Positions 52,211-62,775 of a stretch of DNA of 64,000 nucleotides are shown here, in pieces; within the stretch, counting starts at the first letter, position 1, and each line of letters begins with the position of its first letter. Source of the DNA: Diphasiastrum complanatum (lineage: Eukaryota; Streptophyta; Lycopodiopsida; Lycopodiales; Lycopodiaceae); NCBI GenBank assembly GCA_029204225.1, contig CM055092.1:10753806-10817805 (forward strand), in the 5' to 3' direction. The notes below the pieces were generated by a model that was not told where the DNA came from, searched no databases, and was given only the letters and a program-made list of their open reading frames with translations. A program made the translations under genes and the position numbers.

Positions 52211-54258
52211 AGACAGCGGTGCTACCCAACACATGACCTCTTGCAAGGAATGGTTTACCGAGTATACAGCCTACAACAGAGATCAATTCATCTACCTCAG
52301 AGATTCTAACACCATACGCATGGAAGGCAAAGGAGCAGTGAAGATCACATTCAACAACGATCTATCTATTTGTGTTCCCAACGTCCTTCATGTTTCTCAG
52401 CTATCAAAGAACCTGTTATAAGATAACTTATGAGGACTACACTGTTACTTTCTCATCTAAGCAGTGTAAAATATTCGAGGAAGATACTACTCTGACTACA
52501 TGTACTAGAGTCGAAAATCTTTACGTACTCTCTAATTCAGTTGCATTAGCTAGTATTTCTAATGAAAATGTAAACGACAGTGTTGTTCTGTGGCATAATT
52601 GATTTGGACACATGAATACAAGATCACTTTCCTATATGTATTGTAATAACTTTGTTGATGGATTGTATTTTCCTTCTTCATTAGATAGAATATTTTTCTT
52701 TTGTGAATCATGCGTCTATGGCAAACACTCTAGAAGCAAGTTTTCCAAATCACATTTCATCAAAACAAATCATGTATTGGATCTTGTACATATCGATCTT
52801 TGTGGTCCAATGCCAACTCCGTCCTTAGGAGCTGCAATCTATTTTATCACTTTCATAGATGTCATTGCTAAATGGAAAGCACGGTTGGTGGCTAAAGGAT
52901 CCACTCAAGTCCAAGGAGTGGATTGTCAAGAAATTTTCAGTTCTGTAATCAAGATGCAGTCAATCAGGACTCTGATTGCGTTAGCAGCCACAGAAGACCT
53001 TGAAATGCACCAAATGGATGTTAAGATAGCATTCCTCAATGACAACGTCGAAGAGGAGTTGTATACCTTCCAACCAGAAGGATTCAAAGTCAAAGGCCAA
53101 GAGCACAAAGTGTGCAAGCTGCACAAAGCAATCTACGGTCTGAAACAGACTGCAAGAAAATGGTTCGATAAAATCAACTCTTATCTCATTCAATTGGGAT
53201 TTGCAAACAATTCAGCTGACTGTAATGTTTATTCGAAGCATATAGGCACCAATTCAGTACACATAGCTCTTTACGTAGATGATGCATTTATTTTGTCTAA
53301 TGACACTTCTCTTTTGTACACTACTAAGAGTATTCTGTCAAAGGAATTTGACATGACTGATGTAGGGGCTGTCCATTCTTTGCTAGGAATTCACATTACT
53401 AGAAATAGACTTCAGAAGAAGATCTATCTTAGCCAGCATGCATATCTAAAAGGCATTTTAGAAAAGTTTCATATGTCTGATTGCAAACCAATTGATACTC
53501 CAATGGATCCAGTATAGTATTGACTAAACCTACTAGTGCTGATTCTGATAGTGAAGTACTCGACATAGTGAAATACTATTATTATTCACTAATAGGATCT
53601 TTAATGTATGCAATGTTGTGTACTAGACCAGATTTAGCATACACTGTTAGTTAAGTCAATTCATGCTTAATTCTAGGATCTCTCATTGGAAAGCATTAAA
53701 GAGAGTGATGAGATATATTCAGGGAAGTTTAAATCACATTTTGTGTTATGATGGAAATGCTATTGACGCACTCATCCTGCGAGGCTACTCCAACTCATAT
53801 TAGGGAGGAACAGTCTCTACCAGAAAATCTAACTTCGGGTTCTGTTTCTATCTGGTAGGGGGATCGATTTTGTGAAACTCAAGGAAGCAAAAATCAGTTG
53901 TGTTTTCTTCGACTGAGGCAAAGTACATCACAGCATGTCAAGCTTCAAAAGAAGTTGTATGAATCAGGTTGTTACTTCAGGACTTACATCACACTCAGTT
54001 CAATGCTACCACTATTATGTGTGACAACTTGAGCTGTATTTCATTGTCACTGAATCTCAAATTTCATGGAAAATCCAAGCACATAGAAATCCAATATCAT
54101 TTAATTCGGGAGAAAGTTTTCTTAGGGCAAGTGATCCTTCAATACTGCTCCACAACAGAAATGGTCGCAGACATCTTCACCAACGCGCTTCCTTGGATCA
54201 AGCATCAGAAGTTCTTCAACATGCTGAACTTGACGAAGATACCAAGGCACCAACCATG
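52211..54258 (+). pseudogene. copia protease-RT-RNase H with integrase deleted in frame
   Basis: It opens at the protease site (DSGATQHMTS at 52213), then the pre-integrase domain with stops near 52420 and 52600. An uninterrupted 301-codon ORF (52612-53517) starts in the HHCC region, reaches FITFID and jumps straight to KWKARLVAKGS of the reverse transcriptase. It carries QMDVKIAFLND and the catalytic LYVDDAFILS. RNase H follows in broken frames: SLIGSLMYAMLCTRPDLAY, IMCDNLSCISLS, SKHIEIQYHLIREKV, ADIFTNALP. About 350 residues of integrase core are missing. Confidence 0.85.
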
Positions 54259-54262
54259 ACCT

Positions 54263-54272
54263 TGAGGGGGAC
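54263..54272 (+). other. polypurine tract
   Basis: TGAGGGGGAC directly before the LTR start TGTTGGAAATT. Confidence 0.85.
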
Positions 54273-54970
54273 TGTTGGAAATTAAGCCCACAGTTGTCTC
54301 CTTGGAATCACAAACTCGGACAACCAATTTATTTGAAGAACGTCTACAATGGGCTTCCGGTTGATCTCCAGGAAAGGGTAATCAATCCTGTCATAATTTC
54401 AAGTTCAAATGTTAAGTTTAATAACTTGAAGTTATTGAAGACTTGGCCATCTTCAAGGGCTTCCGCAAACTTGCCTTTGGAACAAGTCTACAGAAATACA
54501 TTACTTTCGAGATAGTCTTAAAAAATGAACTATGTTCAAGACAGTTTCGAGATAGCTTCGCGAAAGTTTTGTGACAGTTCAAAAGTTCAACTATTTTTAA
54601 CACCTTCGGCTTTTTTGTGAAATGTTCGCGACAGTTCAAAAGTTCAAATATTTTTAACACCTTCGACTTTTTTTGCGAAATGTTTGCGAAGAGAGAGAAA
54701 ATTCCCGAAGGTCATCTACTTCAAGAGTTGAACTGTTTTAAGGGCAACTTTGTCTTTTTTAAGGGCACCTTCGCTTTTTTAATGACACCTTCACCTTTTT
54801 CGCATTTTTTCGAAAAATGTGAAGAGAGAGAAAATTCTGAAGGTCATCTATTTTCATGAGTTAAACTGTTTTAAAGACACCTTCGCCTTTTTAAGGGCAC
54901 TTTCACCTTTTTTGCAAAATCCCGTAGAGAGAGAAAAATGCCGAAGGTCGTCTACTTTGAACGACGGACG
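54273..54970 (+). repeat. 3' LTR of copia element, truncated
   Basis: It starts TGTTGGAAATTAAGCCC and follows the reverse complement of 8607 down to about 7800, including the CTTCGCC array (54600-54950). It breaks off at GGACG, where TGTTGGAAAGAGG begins. Confidence 0.85.
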
Positions 54971-55138
54971 TGTTGGAAAGAGGGGTGAAAGAAAGATAAC
55001 TCGAAAAGAAACGAACACTACTTGAGTTCTGCGACTGACAACTGAGATAGCGTGATCTTGAGAAAGAAGTATTCTCTCCACGTAGATACATTCAACCAAC
55101 ATATAAAGAGTCATCCACGTACATACATTCAACCAACA
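54971..55138. repeat. possible short LTR or inserted unit, TGTTGG...CCAACA
   Basis: It begins TGTTGGAAAG exactly where the host LTR is interrupted and could end at AACCAACA (55138). A roughly 41-bp direct duplication (CCACGTA.ATACATTCAACC) lies inside its end. No target duplication was found, so this is tentative. Confidence 0.3.
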
Positions 55139-58100
55139 GATAAAGAGATATGACTGGTTGCCAACACGTTCTGCTTCCTTTGAACTTCATACATAGGAAA
55201 CAATAATCTCATATGAGTTTATTGAATTTACTTCATGATTGTCTATGGAAATGCGATGGAGAGATTGTAAAGCGTGAAGACAAGATTCCTTCCATCAGTG
55301 GTTCTCAGACAACAGTAGCTCAGTCAACAATGAAACTCATTTGCAATTAGTGAACTGAGGTTGCGATGATCTCTTTGGCACCAAGGATGATTTGAGAGTC
55401 AACTAGTGACAGCGACTTTAGAAGGCAATCCTTTATGATGTGTTCAACTACTCTGAAAAGCTCAAAGCTCGGCTCTCATGTGAGGTAATGAGTTAAACAA
55501 CCGGAATGTATGAGAATTTTTTCTCCAAATTAGCATACGATGGTTGTGATCCAAAGTTCAACCATAAGAGAACCAGTGAAGTAGCTTGAACAGTGATGAT
55601 GGACTTGCTAAGGTCAGCGATAGTAGTGATGGCTTTGCATTCTTCTTAAAACTCCACACCTTCATAATGTCTTGGCTCTTAGTTCTTTGCTCCCAGCAAG
55701 AGGTTCAACCGCACGTTTAGATTAGTAGCTTTCTTTTCTTCATAGTTAATACTGGTAGCAGTGAGAACTTCCATCCTGGTAGCGATGGTGGTAATTAATC
55801 GTTCTTGATCCCTCTGATTCTTAACCATGCTCAAGAAGATAGTTTGCCTTCTCAATCAAGTACAAAATGGTCCAGTCAGATGGATGTTTAGTATGCTTGG
55901 AGAGGTGCTCTGAGTGCAAATGATAGTTGAACCGCAATGATCATTTATACATCTGAGATAGTTGCGCCCAACAACTATGATGGAACTCATCATGGATATG
56001 TATTCAGGTAAGAGGAACTCATCATGGATATGTATTCAGGTAAGAGCAGTATGTACTCATTAGTTTGATATGCTTCTCAGACTAGTGTTCAGATTAGCGA
56101 GTTGAGAGCCCCTCATCAGTCGCTCAAGACCTTCTTCACCCTTTTCGAAGTAGTATTCCAGAAATTGTCTGTGTATCTGATGCTCTCCTATGTGTTTTGC
56201 TCCTCTACAACGATGGCTTTTCCTCCATTATTTTCCTCTTTGACGATTAGCATTTGTTTCTTTTCGAAACTGAGGCGTTGCTGGCAGTCTCTCTCCCTCT
56301 AACTCGCTTAGATAGTAATGCTCATCTCTCATGATTCTTAGCTGCGCTCAAGAGCATATCTTACATTTTGGTGCACTTCATAACACATAGATATATATCT
56401 AAAGGAAAAGGTCGCCCCGCTCTTTTCCACGTGAATGATGTATTTCTTTCTCTTCAAAACCTCTCTTTGAAGTGTTATTTGGCCTTCCTTTTGGAGTATC
56501 ACTTTTTCTTGCTAATTCCGGGTTTTGAACTTCATTTTTGAAGTTGCCCAATATGACTTTGCGGAATGAGTGGTATTCCACAAAATAAAGGTGAGTCTGA
56601 CGTTTGCCGGCAGATTTCGTCATGAAAACTTCATACAACTTTCCAGGTAGTGCTTTGACACTCAAACTAAAGAATTGCATTGATTTGGATGAGCGAAGTT
56701 TTCTCTGTTGAACTTCATTTGCAAATATTCTTATGTGAAGTTTGGTCCAACTTTCCTCTTGAAGTTTTCAGTAACTCCTACCTTTCAAGTTTATTTTTAA
56801 GATTGGGACCATTATCTGTTTGAAGTCAACTCCTTCTCTTTGAAAGTGAAGTGCTAACCTTTTTTTTTCATTTGTCAGGAACCTTTCCTCATATGTGTCC
56901 GAAGTTTGTTTGGAATTATTTATTGTTGGAATATTTTGCCACCTTTTTTTACTCGTGGAGTATCCAAAAGAGAATAAGGGCACCTTTGACCTAGGAATCT
57001 GTCTTCATGGGATTCCTTTAGGAGTATCTTCTCCAACAACATCTGTCTTTATTATCCCTAGTGCTTAATGACGTTCTCATCTTCCTGTCTGTTTTATTTT
57101 CATGGGTCTTGTTCTTATCCTGTCTGTGGAATATGTGTGATGTCATCATGATCCCTGCGAAGTTCCCTGTATCTTTCCGTTTTCAATGCACTTCATGGGC
57201 TTGTGAAGGTAGTAGCCGTTTTTGACACACCTAGTAACTCCTCAACATTTTCATAGATTTATTACATAGATCGGTTCCTCTTCAAATTAGACCTTTTCCC
57301 CATAATTAACAAGCATGTATTTTTTAATCCAATAAAACTCAGTATTTTTGGCTTTGAGAACTGGGATTTTGCTTGATGTCTAGGTAGAACCTCGAATCCC
57401 AATGTTATTGATGGAGATGAAGTTTTTGACGGCCACTGTACATATTTCCTATCTTACTATGTCGGTGACCAAGTTTGGTAGAAAATAGTCTGCTTGAAAC
57501 ACCTTGTTGATGGTTCTACTCATATTGTCGATCTTATTCTCATTTTCGATGTATTTGAACTATTCGATAGTGGTGCTGTTGTTGATGCTATGCTTCGTGA
57601 CTGAGATTTCCCTAGTTGGCAGGTGGGATCAAAACACACTGTGGTCTTTTATTAACTAAATGTCATAAGTACATTGAAAGCGTTGTTTACATGCTTCTAA
57701 ATTACTGGGAAAAATATTCACAGAAATTTGAAAATTTTACTTTGGCCATTATTGGGCAGGCCAGATGTCCAAACTGTAAACACAGTAAATACAATAATGT
57801 ACAATAATCGGCCACTTTAGCCCGATTTTATCAATAAAATTTAAAAATTGTCATAATTCAAGTCCGATTTTTTATGATAAAAAATCGGCTAACAATATGT
57901 TCTTTTGCCAAAAACGTATTCAAAGAGTGTTGAAGCCAAACCGTTATAGCATGATTTTGCAGAAGACATACATGTGTGAAGGCTTATCGATGTATGGTTT
58001 GATTACGAACCTAAACGAATGAAGTGGTAGGCCGTATTAACAATTGAGCTACATGAAAAAACGTAGATGCTCATTTAATGTTCAAATGCTACTAAATCAT

Positions 58101-58350
58101 AACCAGAAAAGCATAGCATTTGAGAATACGTTTTGGTTTAGTAGAAGAGATACTACACATTGTTATGTGAGTGGTAGATTGCTGTCCATACAACAGTAAC
58201 CCAATATGCATCATTCTAAACAAACTCGTTATGGAATTGTACAAAGTAAAGTAGGCTTCCTACAGTCCATCGCTGGACAAGAAGCATGATAGATGGATTT
58301 TCTTCACCAGAAAAGGTGTTTTTGGGTCAGTTGTCCATCGCTAGACAGCG
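55139..58350. other. unassigned sequence
   Basis: About 3.2 kb without a gene I can name. A minus-strand stretch at 55500-55900 reads as a broken, Lys/Glu-rich helical protein segment, perhaps a retroelement remnant. Two perfect copies of a 33-bp sequence lie at 55985-56049. The minus ORF at 56399-56680 has no recognisable domain. Confidence 0.4.
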
Positions 58351-58493
58351 TGTTAGAAATCCATAAATCATAATATGGATGGATAGACTAGGATTCAAAC
58401 CCAGGACCTCCCTCATACCGGATGGGATGCCCTACCACTGAGCTATCCGCCCTATTTGATAGTTCTCTCTGGAGTGTGATTGATATTCCAACA
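58351..58493 (-). repeat. TRIM 3' LTR
   Basis: 143 bp, starting TGTTAGAAATCC and ending TTCCAACA on the plus strand. It differs from the other LTR at roughly 15 sites, which points to an old insertion. Confidence 0.85.
58381..58452 (-). other. tRNA-like sequence in TRIM 3' LTR
   Basis: Minus strand, 72 nt. An A-box TAGCTCAGTGGT (58434-58445) and B-box GGGTTTGAATCC (58391-58402) are 31 nt apart, as in real tRNA genes. The ends GGGCGGA and TCTATCC pair at 6 of 7 positions, counting G-U. The anticodon loop area TCCGGTA has C at position 33, so no anticodon is assigned. Confidence 0.75.
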
Positions 58494-58507
58494 CCCCCTC
58501 TCAAGCC
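58494..58507 (-). other. TRIM polypurine tract
   Basis: On the minus strand this reads GGCTTGAGAGGGGG, directly before the LTR start TGTTGGAAT. Confidence 0.75.
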
Positions 58508-58596
58508 ACATTTGGTTGGGGTCCTAGCTGTCACCTACCCCACAACTTGGGCCACCTAACCATGGCTTTGACACCATGAACTGTTAGGTCTAACTT

Positions 58597-58609
58597 GGCT
58601 ATGATACCA
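58597..58609 (-). other. TRIM primer-binding site
   Basis: On the minus strand this reads TGGTATCATAGCC, one mismatch from the iMet PBS in its first 12 bases, adjoining the LTR end. A second, weaker copy (TGGTGTCAAAGCC) lies at 58563-58575. Confidence 0.8.
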
Positions 58610-58753
58610 TGTTAGAAATCCATAAATCATAATATGGATGGACAGACTAGGATTCGAACCCATGACCTCCCTCATACCGGATGTGATGCTCTACCACTGA
58701 GTTATCCATCCTGTTTGATAGTTCTCTCTAGAGTGTGGATTTATATTCCAACA
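58610..58753 (-). repeat. TRIM 5' LTR
   Basis: 144 bp, the direct repeat of 58351-58493. Confidence 0.85.
58640..58711 (-). other. tRNA-like sequence in TRIM 5' LTR
   Basis: Minus strand, 72 nt. The B-box GGGTTCGAATCC is perfect (58650-58661). The A-box TAACTCAGTGGT (58693-58704) has one change from consensus. Acceptor ends GGATGGA and TCTGTCC can pair at all seven positions, counting G-U. It is a better tRNA match than the other LTR. It could act as an internal pol III promoter, which remains to be shown. Confidence 0.75.
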
Positions 58754-59167
58754 AGGAGTGTGAATTGAGCACGTATCCTTCTAGTGTAGCTCGGATTTGA
58801 GTTAGATAGGTTCAATTATGATGATATGCAGATGTTTACATAGCATGCAAAGTCTTACTATATGCATGCAAGCCACATGCAATCAGTGCATGCAACATGC
58901 AAAGTAGTTTTAGTGATCTACACATGTCTAGGCAGTTTTATGAGTTGACATGCAGTACATGCAACATACATGCATGCAGTTACACATGTGGATCTATGGT
59001 AGGTGAATTAGTTCAGTTAAGTGGACTTTCCATGCAACTCCACTGTAGGAATTCGAGTCTCTCTCATGTAGGAAAAGATGGGCATGTTTTGCCACATTGT
59101 GAATATTGAGATTTTGGTGTTTTGGACTCATTCTCTCTCTACCCGAGTTTTCTATTTGATTTTCTCT
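58754..59167. other. spacer with CATGCA cluster
   Basis: No gene. Nine CATGCA hexamers lie within 58850-58980; the rest is unremarkable. Confidence 0.6.
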
Positions 59168-59433
59168 CTCTACTTGAGAGCAGTCTCTTTTTCCCATACT
59201 GAACACTTAGAATTATTTATGACATTCATTTCTCATAGTGAAGAGTTAGATTTTTTCATCTGATGTATGCCATTGTGCTCTTGCCTTAGATTTTTCAAAG
59301 TCTCTACCCGAGAGCAGCATCTTTTTCCCATACTGAACACTTAGAATTATTTATGACATTCATTTCTCATAGTGAAGAGTTAGGTTTTTCATCTGATGTA
59401 TGCCATTGTGCTCTTGCCTTAGATTTTTCAAAG
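59168..59433. repeat. 133-bp tandem duplication
   Basis: Copies 59168-59300 and 59301-59433 differ at only a few bases. Both contain CCCATACTGAACACTTAG and end in GATTTTTCAAAG. The unit is related to the CTCTCTCTAC..GAGAG sequence at 25045-25210. Confidence 0.9.
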
Positions 59434-59657
59434 CATACTGTTCTTTGATCAATCTTGTGCAATCACAACACCTCAGTAAGATCCTGTAGGGTGTGTGGTG
59501 AAGTTCACACGTGCTAAAAACTTCACATAGTGGCCATTAGTCATTAGTTATATCACCATTGTTGTCTATCATGCATACAAGTTAGCAACAAAAGATGATT
59601 ATGTTGTTTGCATCGTTGCCTCATAAGCAAGAATTATATTTTTAGCAACAACAAAAG

Positions 59658-59749
<92 letters not shown>

Positions 59750-60849
59750 TCACAATTGGCAGCTATGATAGATTGAGCACCCCATGGTGCATCTTGTCTC
59801 TCGTGTCTCAAGCTTGGGCAATGCCTCATTCATACCAATATGGTCCATGACATATTGAGACATGGACTTGTCTTGATCGAATCACTTGCATGTGTGATTA
59901 AGCTTCCAAGTAGTTCCCAATAGGTTCAAACTTTATTGCCTCACTAGGATTCTTGTTAAACGCTTGCATGCATAGGCAAAGTGAGTCATGATTAATCATA
60001 CATGTGAAATCTAGCAAGTGAACATAGGGGACCCTTAGAATGTTGACATCGCATTCAAGGATTCAAAGAAAAATGCATGCACCCAAGGAGTGTTGCTTGA
60101 CCATAGCGATGATGCTTAAAGGCACACTGAGGCTAAGCCCCACATCCCCATCTTCCTTCTTGTGTAGGGGATCTTTAGCTTGGGCTACGTTCTCATCAGG
60201 GGTGTTTGAGAATGTGCTATACAAAAGCCTCGAAGTGCTTTCAAAATAGGAGGCAGCCCAAAGCCCTAAGCCCAAAGATAGAATTGGGTTCAACAAATTG
60301 GGCATCATGAGGCTCTTAAAAGTTGTGTGAGAACAAGTGCCATTGTTTTACATCCATTACCATGGAAGGGTGTGCCAGTGTGGTTTAAGACCCCCCTACT
60401 CAACGAGTTAGTTATTCCAAGTGTAGGCTTGCAGTTGGTCCAAAGGTAAAAAAATTGGCTCCTCCCTTGTCAATTGAGCTCAAGTTGCCGCCATGTGGCA
60501 CATGAGATATCAAAGGCCCTTTGTGACATACGGGCAACTCAAGGTGTTTTTGTGTACCCAAAGGACGTTGCTCGACAGCTTGACATGTTAGGGACAACTT
60601 AAGAAAACTGGATTAATACTGTGGCAAAGATTCAAGCAAGCCAATCAGGTTCCATCGATCCGTTCGTGAGTGTGCTTTGACCTCCATTTCACTTGCCGAG
60701 TCATTAAAATGGACATAAAGTGTGAAAAAACTGAGAAGATCACTTGTATGGGAACATGCACTAGTGTGAAACCTCCTAATGTTGTTATTTTATTTTTAAT
60801 TTTTGGAAAAAAAGACCTTTTTATGCTCATGTAGATATTAGGGCTTCCG
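59434..60849. other. intergenic sequence
   Basis: No supported gene apart from the (GA)n tract. ORFs at 60040-60308 on both strands overlap and have no family resemblance. Confidence 0.5.
59661..59747. repeat. (GA)n microsatellite, 87 bp
   Basis: About 43 uninterrupted units. Confidence 0.98.
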
Positions 60850-60858
60850 AAACCCTAA
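60850..60858 (+). promoter_or_regulatory. telo-box, uS3 promoter
   Basis: AAACCCTAA, the telo-box typical of plant ribosomal-protein and translation-factor promoters. A pyrimidine-rich tract (CTTACTTCTTTCTTCC, 60864-60879) follows and is a plausible transcription start with a TOP-like 5' end. The 5' UTR then runs to 61161 with a CTG repeat (60884-60898). Confidence 0.65.
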
Positions 60859-61161
60859 AACGCTTACTTCTTTCTTCCATTAGCTGCTGCTGCTGCTGCG
60901 ACGGAGAGAAGTGTTGGCGGCGATCGAGCAGCTTAGCTGCTTTGCCTACCATCGGTATATCTTAGTCTGAGAGGTCTGTAAATCACGTCTGTTTTGATTC
61001 CAGCTCTCGCTGTTGTCGGGTTCTGTGAAGCTGTTACTATCAGTGTTGGTGTTCTTTATTTCAGGATTTTGTGAAGCTTTTACGATCGGTGTTGGTGTTT
61101 TGCTTTCCCCAGGAGTTGGCTGTTATCGGGTTAAATCGTTCGAGTTTCGTTGTAGCTCAGA

Positions 61162-61191
61162 ATGGCTACGCAGATCAGCAAAAAGCGCAAG
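61162..61191 (+). CDS. RPS3: 40S ribosomal protein uS3 (RPS3), first coding exon
   Basis: ATG at 61162 begins MATQISKKRK, identical as far as I recall to the N-terminus of plant ribosomal protein S3 (uS3), a small-subunit protein near the mRNA entry channel. The exon is 30 nt and ends AAG before GTCTGT. Upstream lie a telo-box and a pyrimidine-rich start, as expected for a ribosomal-protein gene. The next residues (FVADGVF in the family) are not found before 64000, so the first coding intron exceeds 2.8 kb and the rest of the gene lies outside. The short match leaves some doubt. Confidence 0.7.
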
Positions 61192-62775
61192 GTCTGTTAC
61201 ACAAACTCTTCTAATTTGATTAGCCTATATCCTGCCTGTGTTTTAGTTTCATCGTCTCCTTGTTTATCTATCGTGTCTTCATTCGAAAAAACATTTATTT
61301 TGCAAAATGTATTTTGTATTTCTGTAAACTCTGAAGAGGACTAAGATCCCATGCCTTGGGGGTTTCCCATTTTAGAAGACCCTGTCTTAAAGTGAATGCT
61401 TTCCCTATGTGTTTATCTTTGAATCAATTGTCAATTGCTCTTCTGAATCTCATTTCTCAGAAGCATTTCTTGTATCAGTTTCAAGATGTGTTTGAGAGGT
61501 TGTCTTTATATATTTTCATTCAAGAACAGAAGGACCTCCTGGTCGCGGTAGACCTTATATATTATAAATCCAAAGACATGTTTTACTTCTTCATTACAGT
61601 CCCACATGTTGTAGGAAATGCTGATGTAAGGATGAGGTGCATGCTGAAAAGCATTTTTTTCTTTGCATAGTATGTTAGTTAGTTGTTGGCTGTGATTCTT
61701 CTATCTGCTGCTTCAAAATAGCTTGAAACTTTAGTCCAATTCTTGGGGGTTTCGCAGATGGAACTGTTAGATTGTGTGAATTCTGGAGATGATAAACGCC
61801 TTAACAGTTTAAGAATGAATCTAGATGGATATAAACAGGACGATTGTCCCAAGCATACTTCCAATGAGATTCGAATGTCAGGAAATTTAAAGCAATCCAA
61901 AATTTGGTTAAGACGTTCATATTGAAGTACTATTTGAAAAGCTTGAAAGTTTTTGGACAAAAATGTGGAATAGCGGGCTAATATTTTGAAATTTGGAAAA
62001 GTTTGATACATTAGAATCAAGATTCGAATCTAGAATAGATTTGATTTTGTTCGAATGGATTTGGAAGCCAAAGAATTGAGATTTGTTGGAATCGTGGGCC
62101 TCCCAAGCTCCTGGGACCCATTGTCCTACAATAGTTCTTGCCTTATCTGTGCAGATGCAAAAGAGTTCCTAGCTCATAAAGCCTGGGAATGTTATATGAT
62201 ATTTGATGCGAGGAATGGTGTATCAATTAGAAAACTTGCAGCCGAGAAAATAATTTCACTTCACAGTACGAGAAAGTTACACTAAGTTGGATACAATTTG
62301 ATTGTTTACAAGTCATCATCCCAGAGGTTGTTGACAAGAAATTGCAGTTTTTTGGATCTTTCTATAAGCAAGACTGAGTTAGGCTTCTTGGTATATGTTT
62401 TTTGCAAAAGGCTGTAGCTCAAGCATGGCAAAGTTAAAACATATTTTGACTGCTTTGTGTATTTTCAAACATTTTTGTGTTGTCAAATATGGAGTGTTTC
62501 CTTTTCAATTCTTAGATTTAATTGCCTATTTTTCCGGCTTATGGACTTTTTAAGTTTTAACTGTTTAGGTGCATGTATCCAACATTTACCTAATGGCATT
62601 ACATTAAATTTGTGAGTTTGTGGATATTTGATTTTCACGAAAGGATATATATGGACATAGTTTTCCGTTGAAAATTTTAGTATGTAAATAGTTTCATGCA
62701 TTTGTGTCTTGATCTTTAGATGTTCAACAGTTATTTGGACTCAACGTTGATATGATTTGAGTATGATAAAATTTG
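61192..62775. other. first coding intron of uS3 gene, unique part
   Basis: It begins GTCTGTTACAC. It is T-rich, as plant introns usually are. ORFs at 61356-61670, 61743-61925 and 62055-62285 lack family resemblance and are probably chance. Confidence 0.55.

Larger units (their letters stand above)
51398..54970 (+). mobile_element. Ty1/copia element, same family as 4572-8607, with nested gypsy LTR piece
   Basis: Plus-strand copy: LTR middle part (51398-51981), inserted gypsy LTR start (51982-52210), protease to RNase H with an in-frame integrase deletion, PPT, and a 3' LTR truncated at 54970. LTR end, PBS and gag are missing. Confidence 0.85.
58351..58753 (-). mobile_element. TRIM (miniature LTR retrotransposon) with tRNA-like LTRs
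   Basis: Two direct LTRs of 143-144 bp (58351-58493 and 58610-58753), both TGTTAGAAATCC...TTCCAACA on the plus strand, flank a 116-bp interior. On the minus strand the interior starts with a PBS (TGGTATCATAGCC) and ends with a polypurine tract (GAGAGGGGG), so the element reads right to left. It has no coding capacity. Each LTR carries a tRNA-like sequence in the same sense. No 5-bp target duplication is evident. Confidence 0.85.

Noticed and set aside
58351-58753. Two tRNA genes on the minus strand
   Set aside because: The repeat continues beyond the tRNA-like block on both sides with TG...CA ends, PBS and PPT. Anticodon loops lack T33 and stems have mismatches. The TRIM reading explains more.
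59599-59850. Leu-Ser and Arg-Glu repeat ORFs
   Set aside because: They come from the (GA)n tract at 59661-59747.
61743-62285. ORFs of 60 and 76 codons downstream of uS3 exon 1 as its next exons
   Set aside because: They do not match the expected uS3 continuation and lack clear splice sites in phase.
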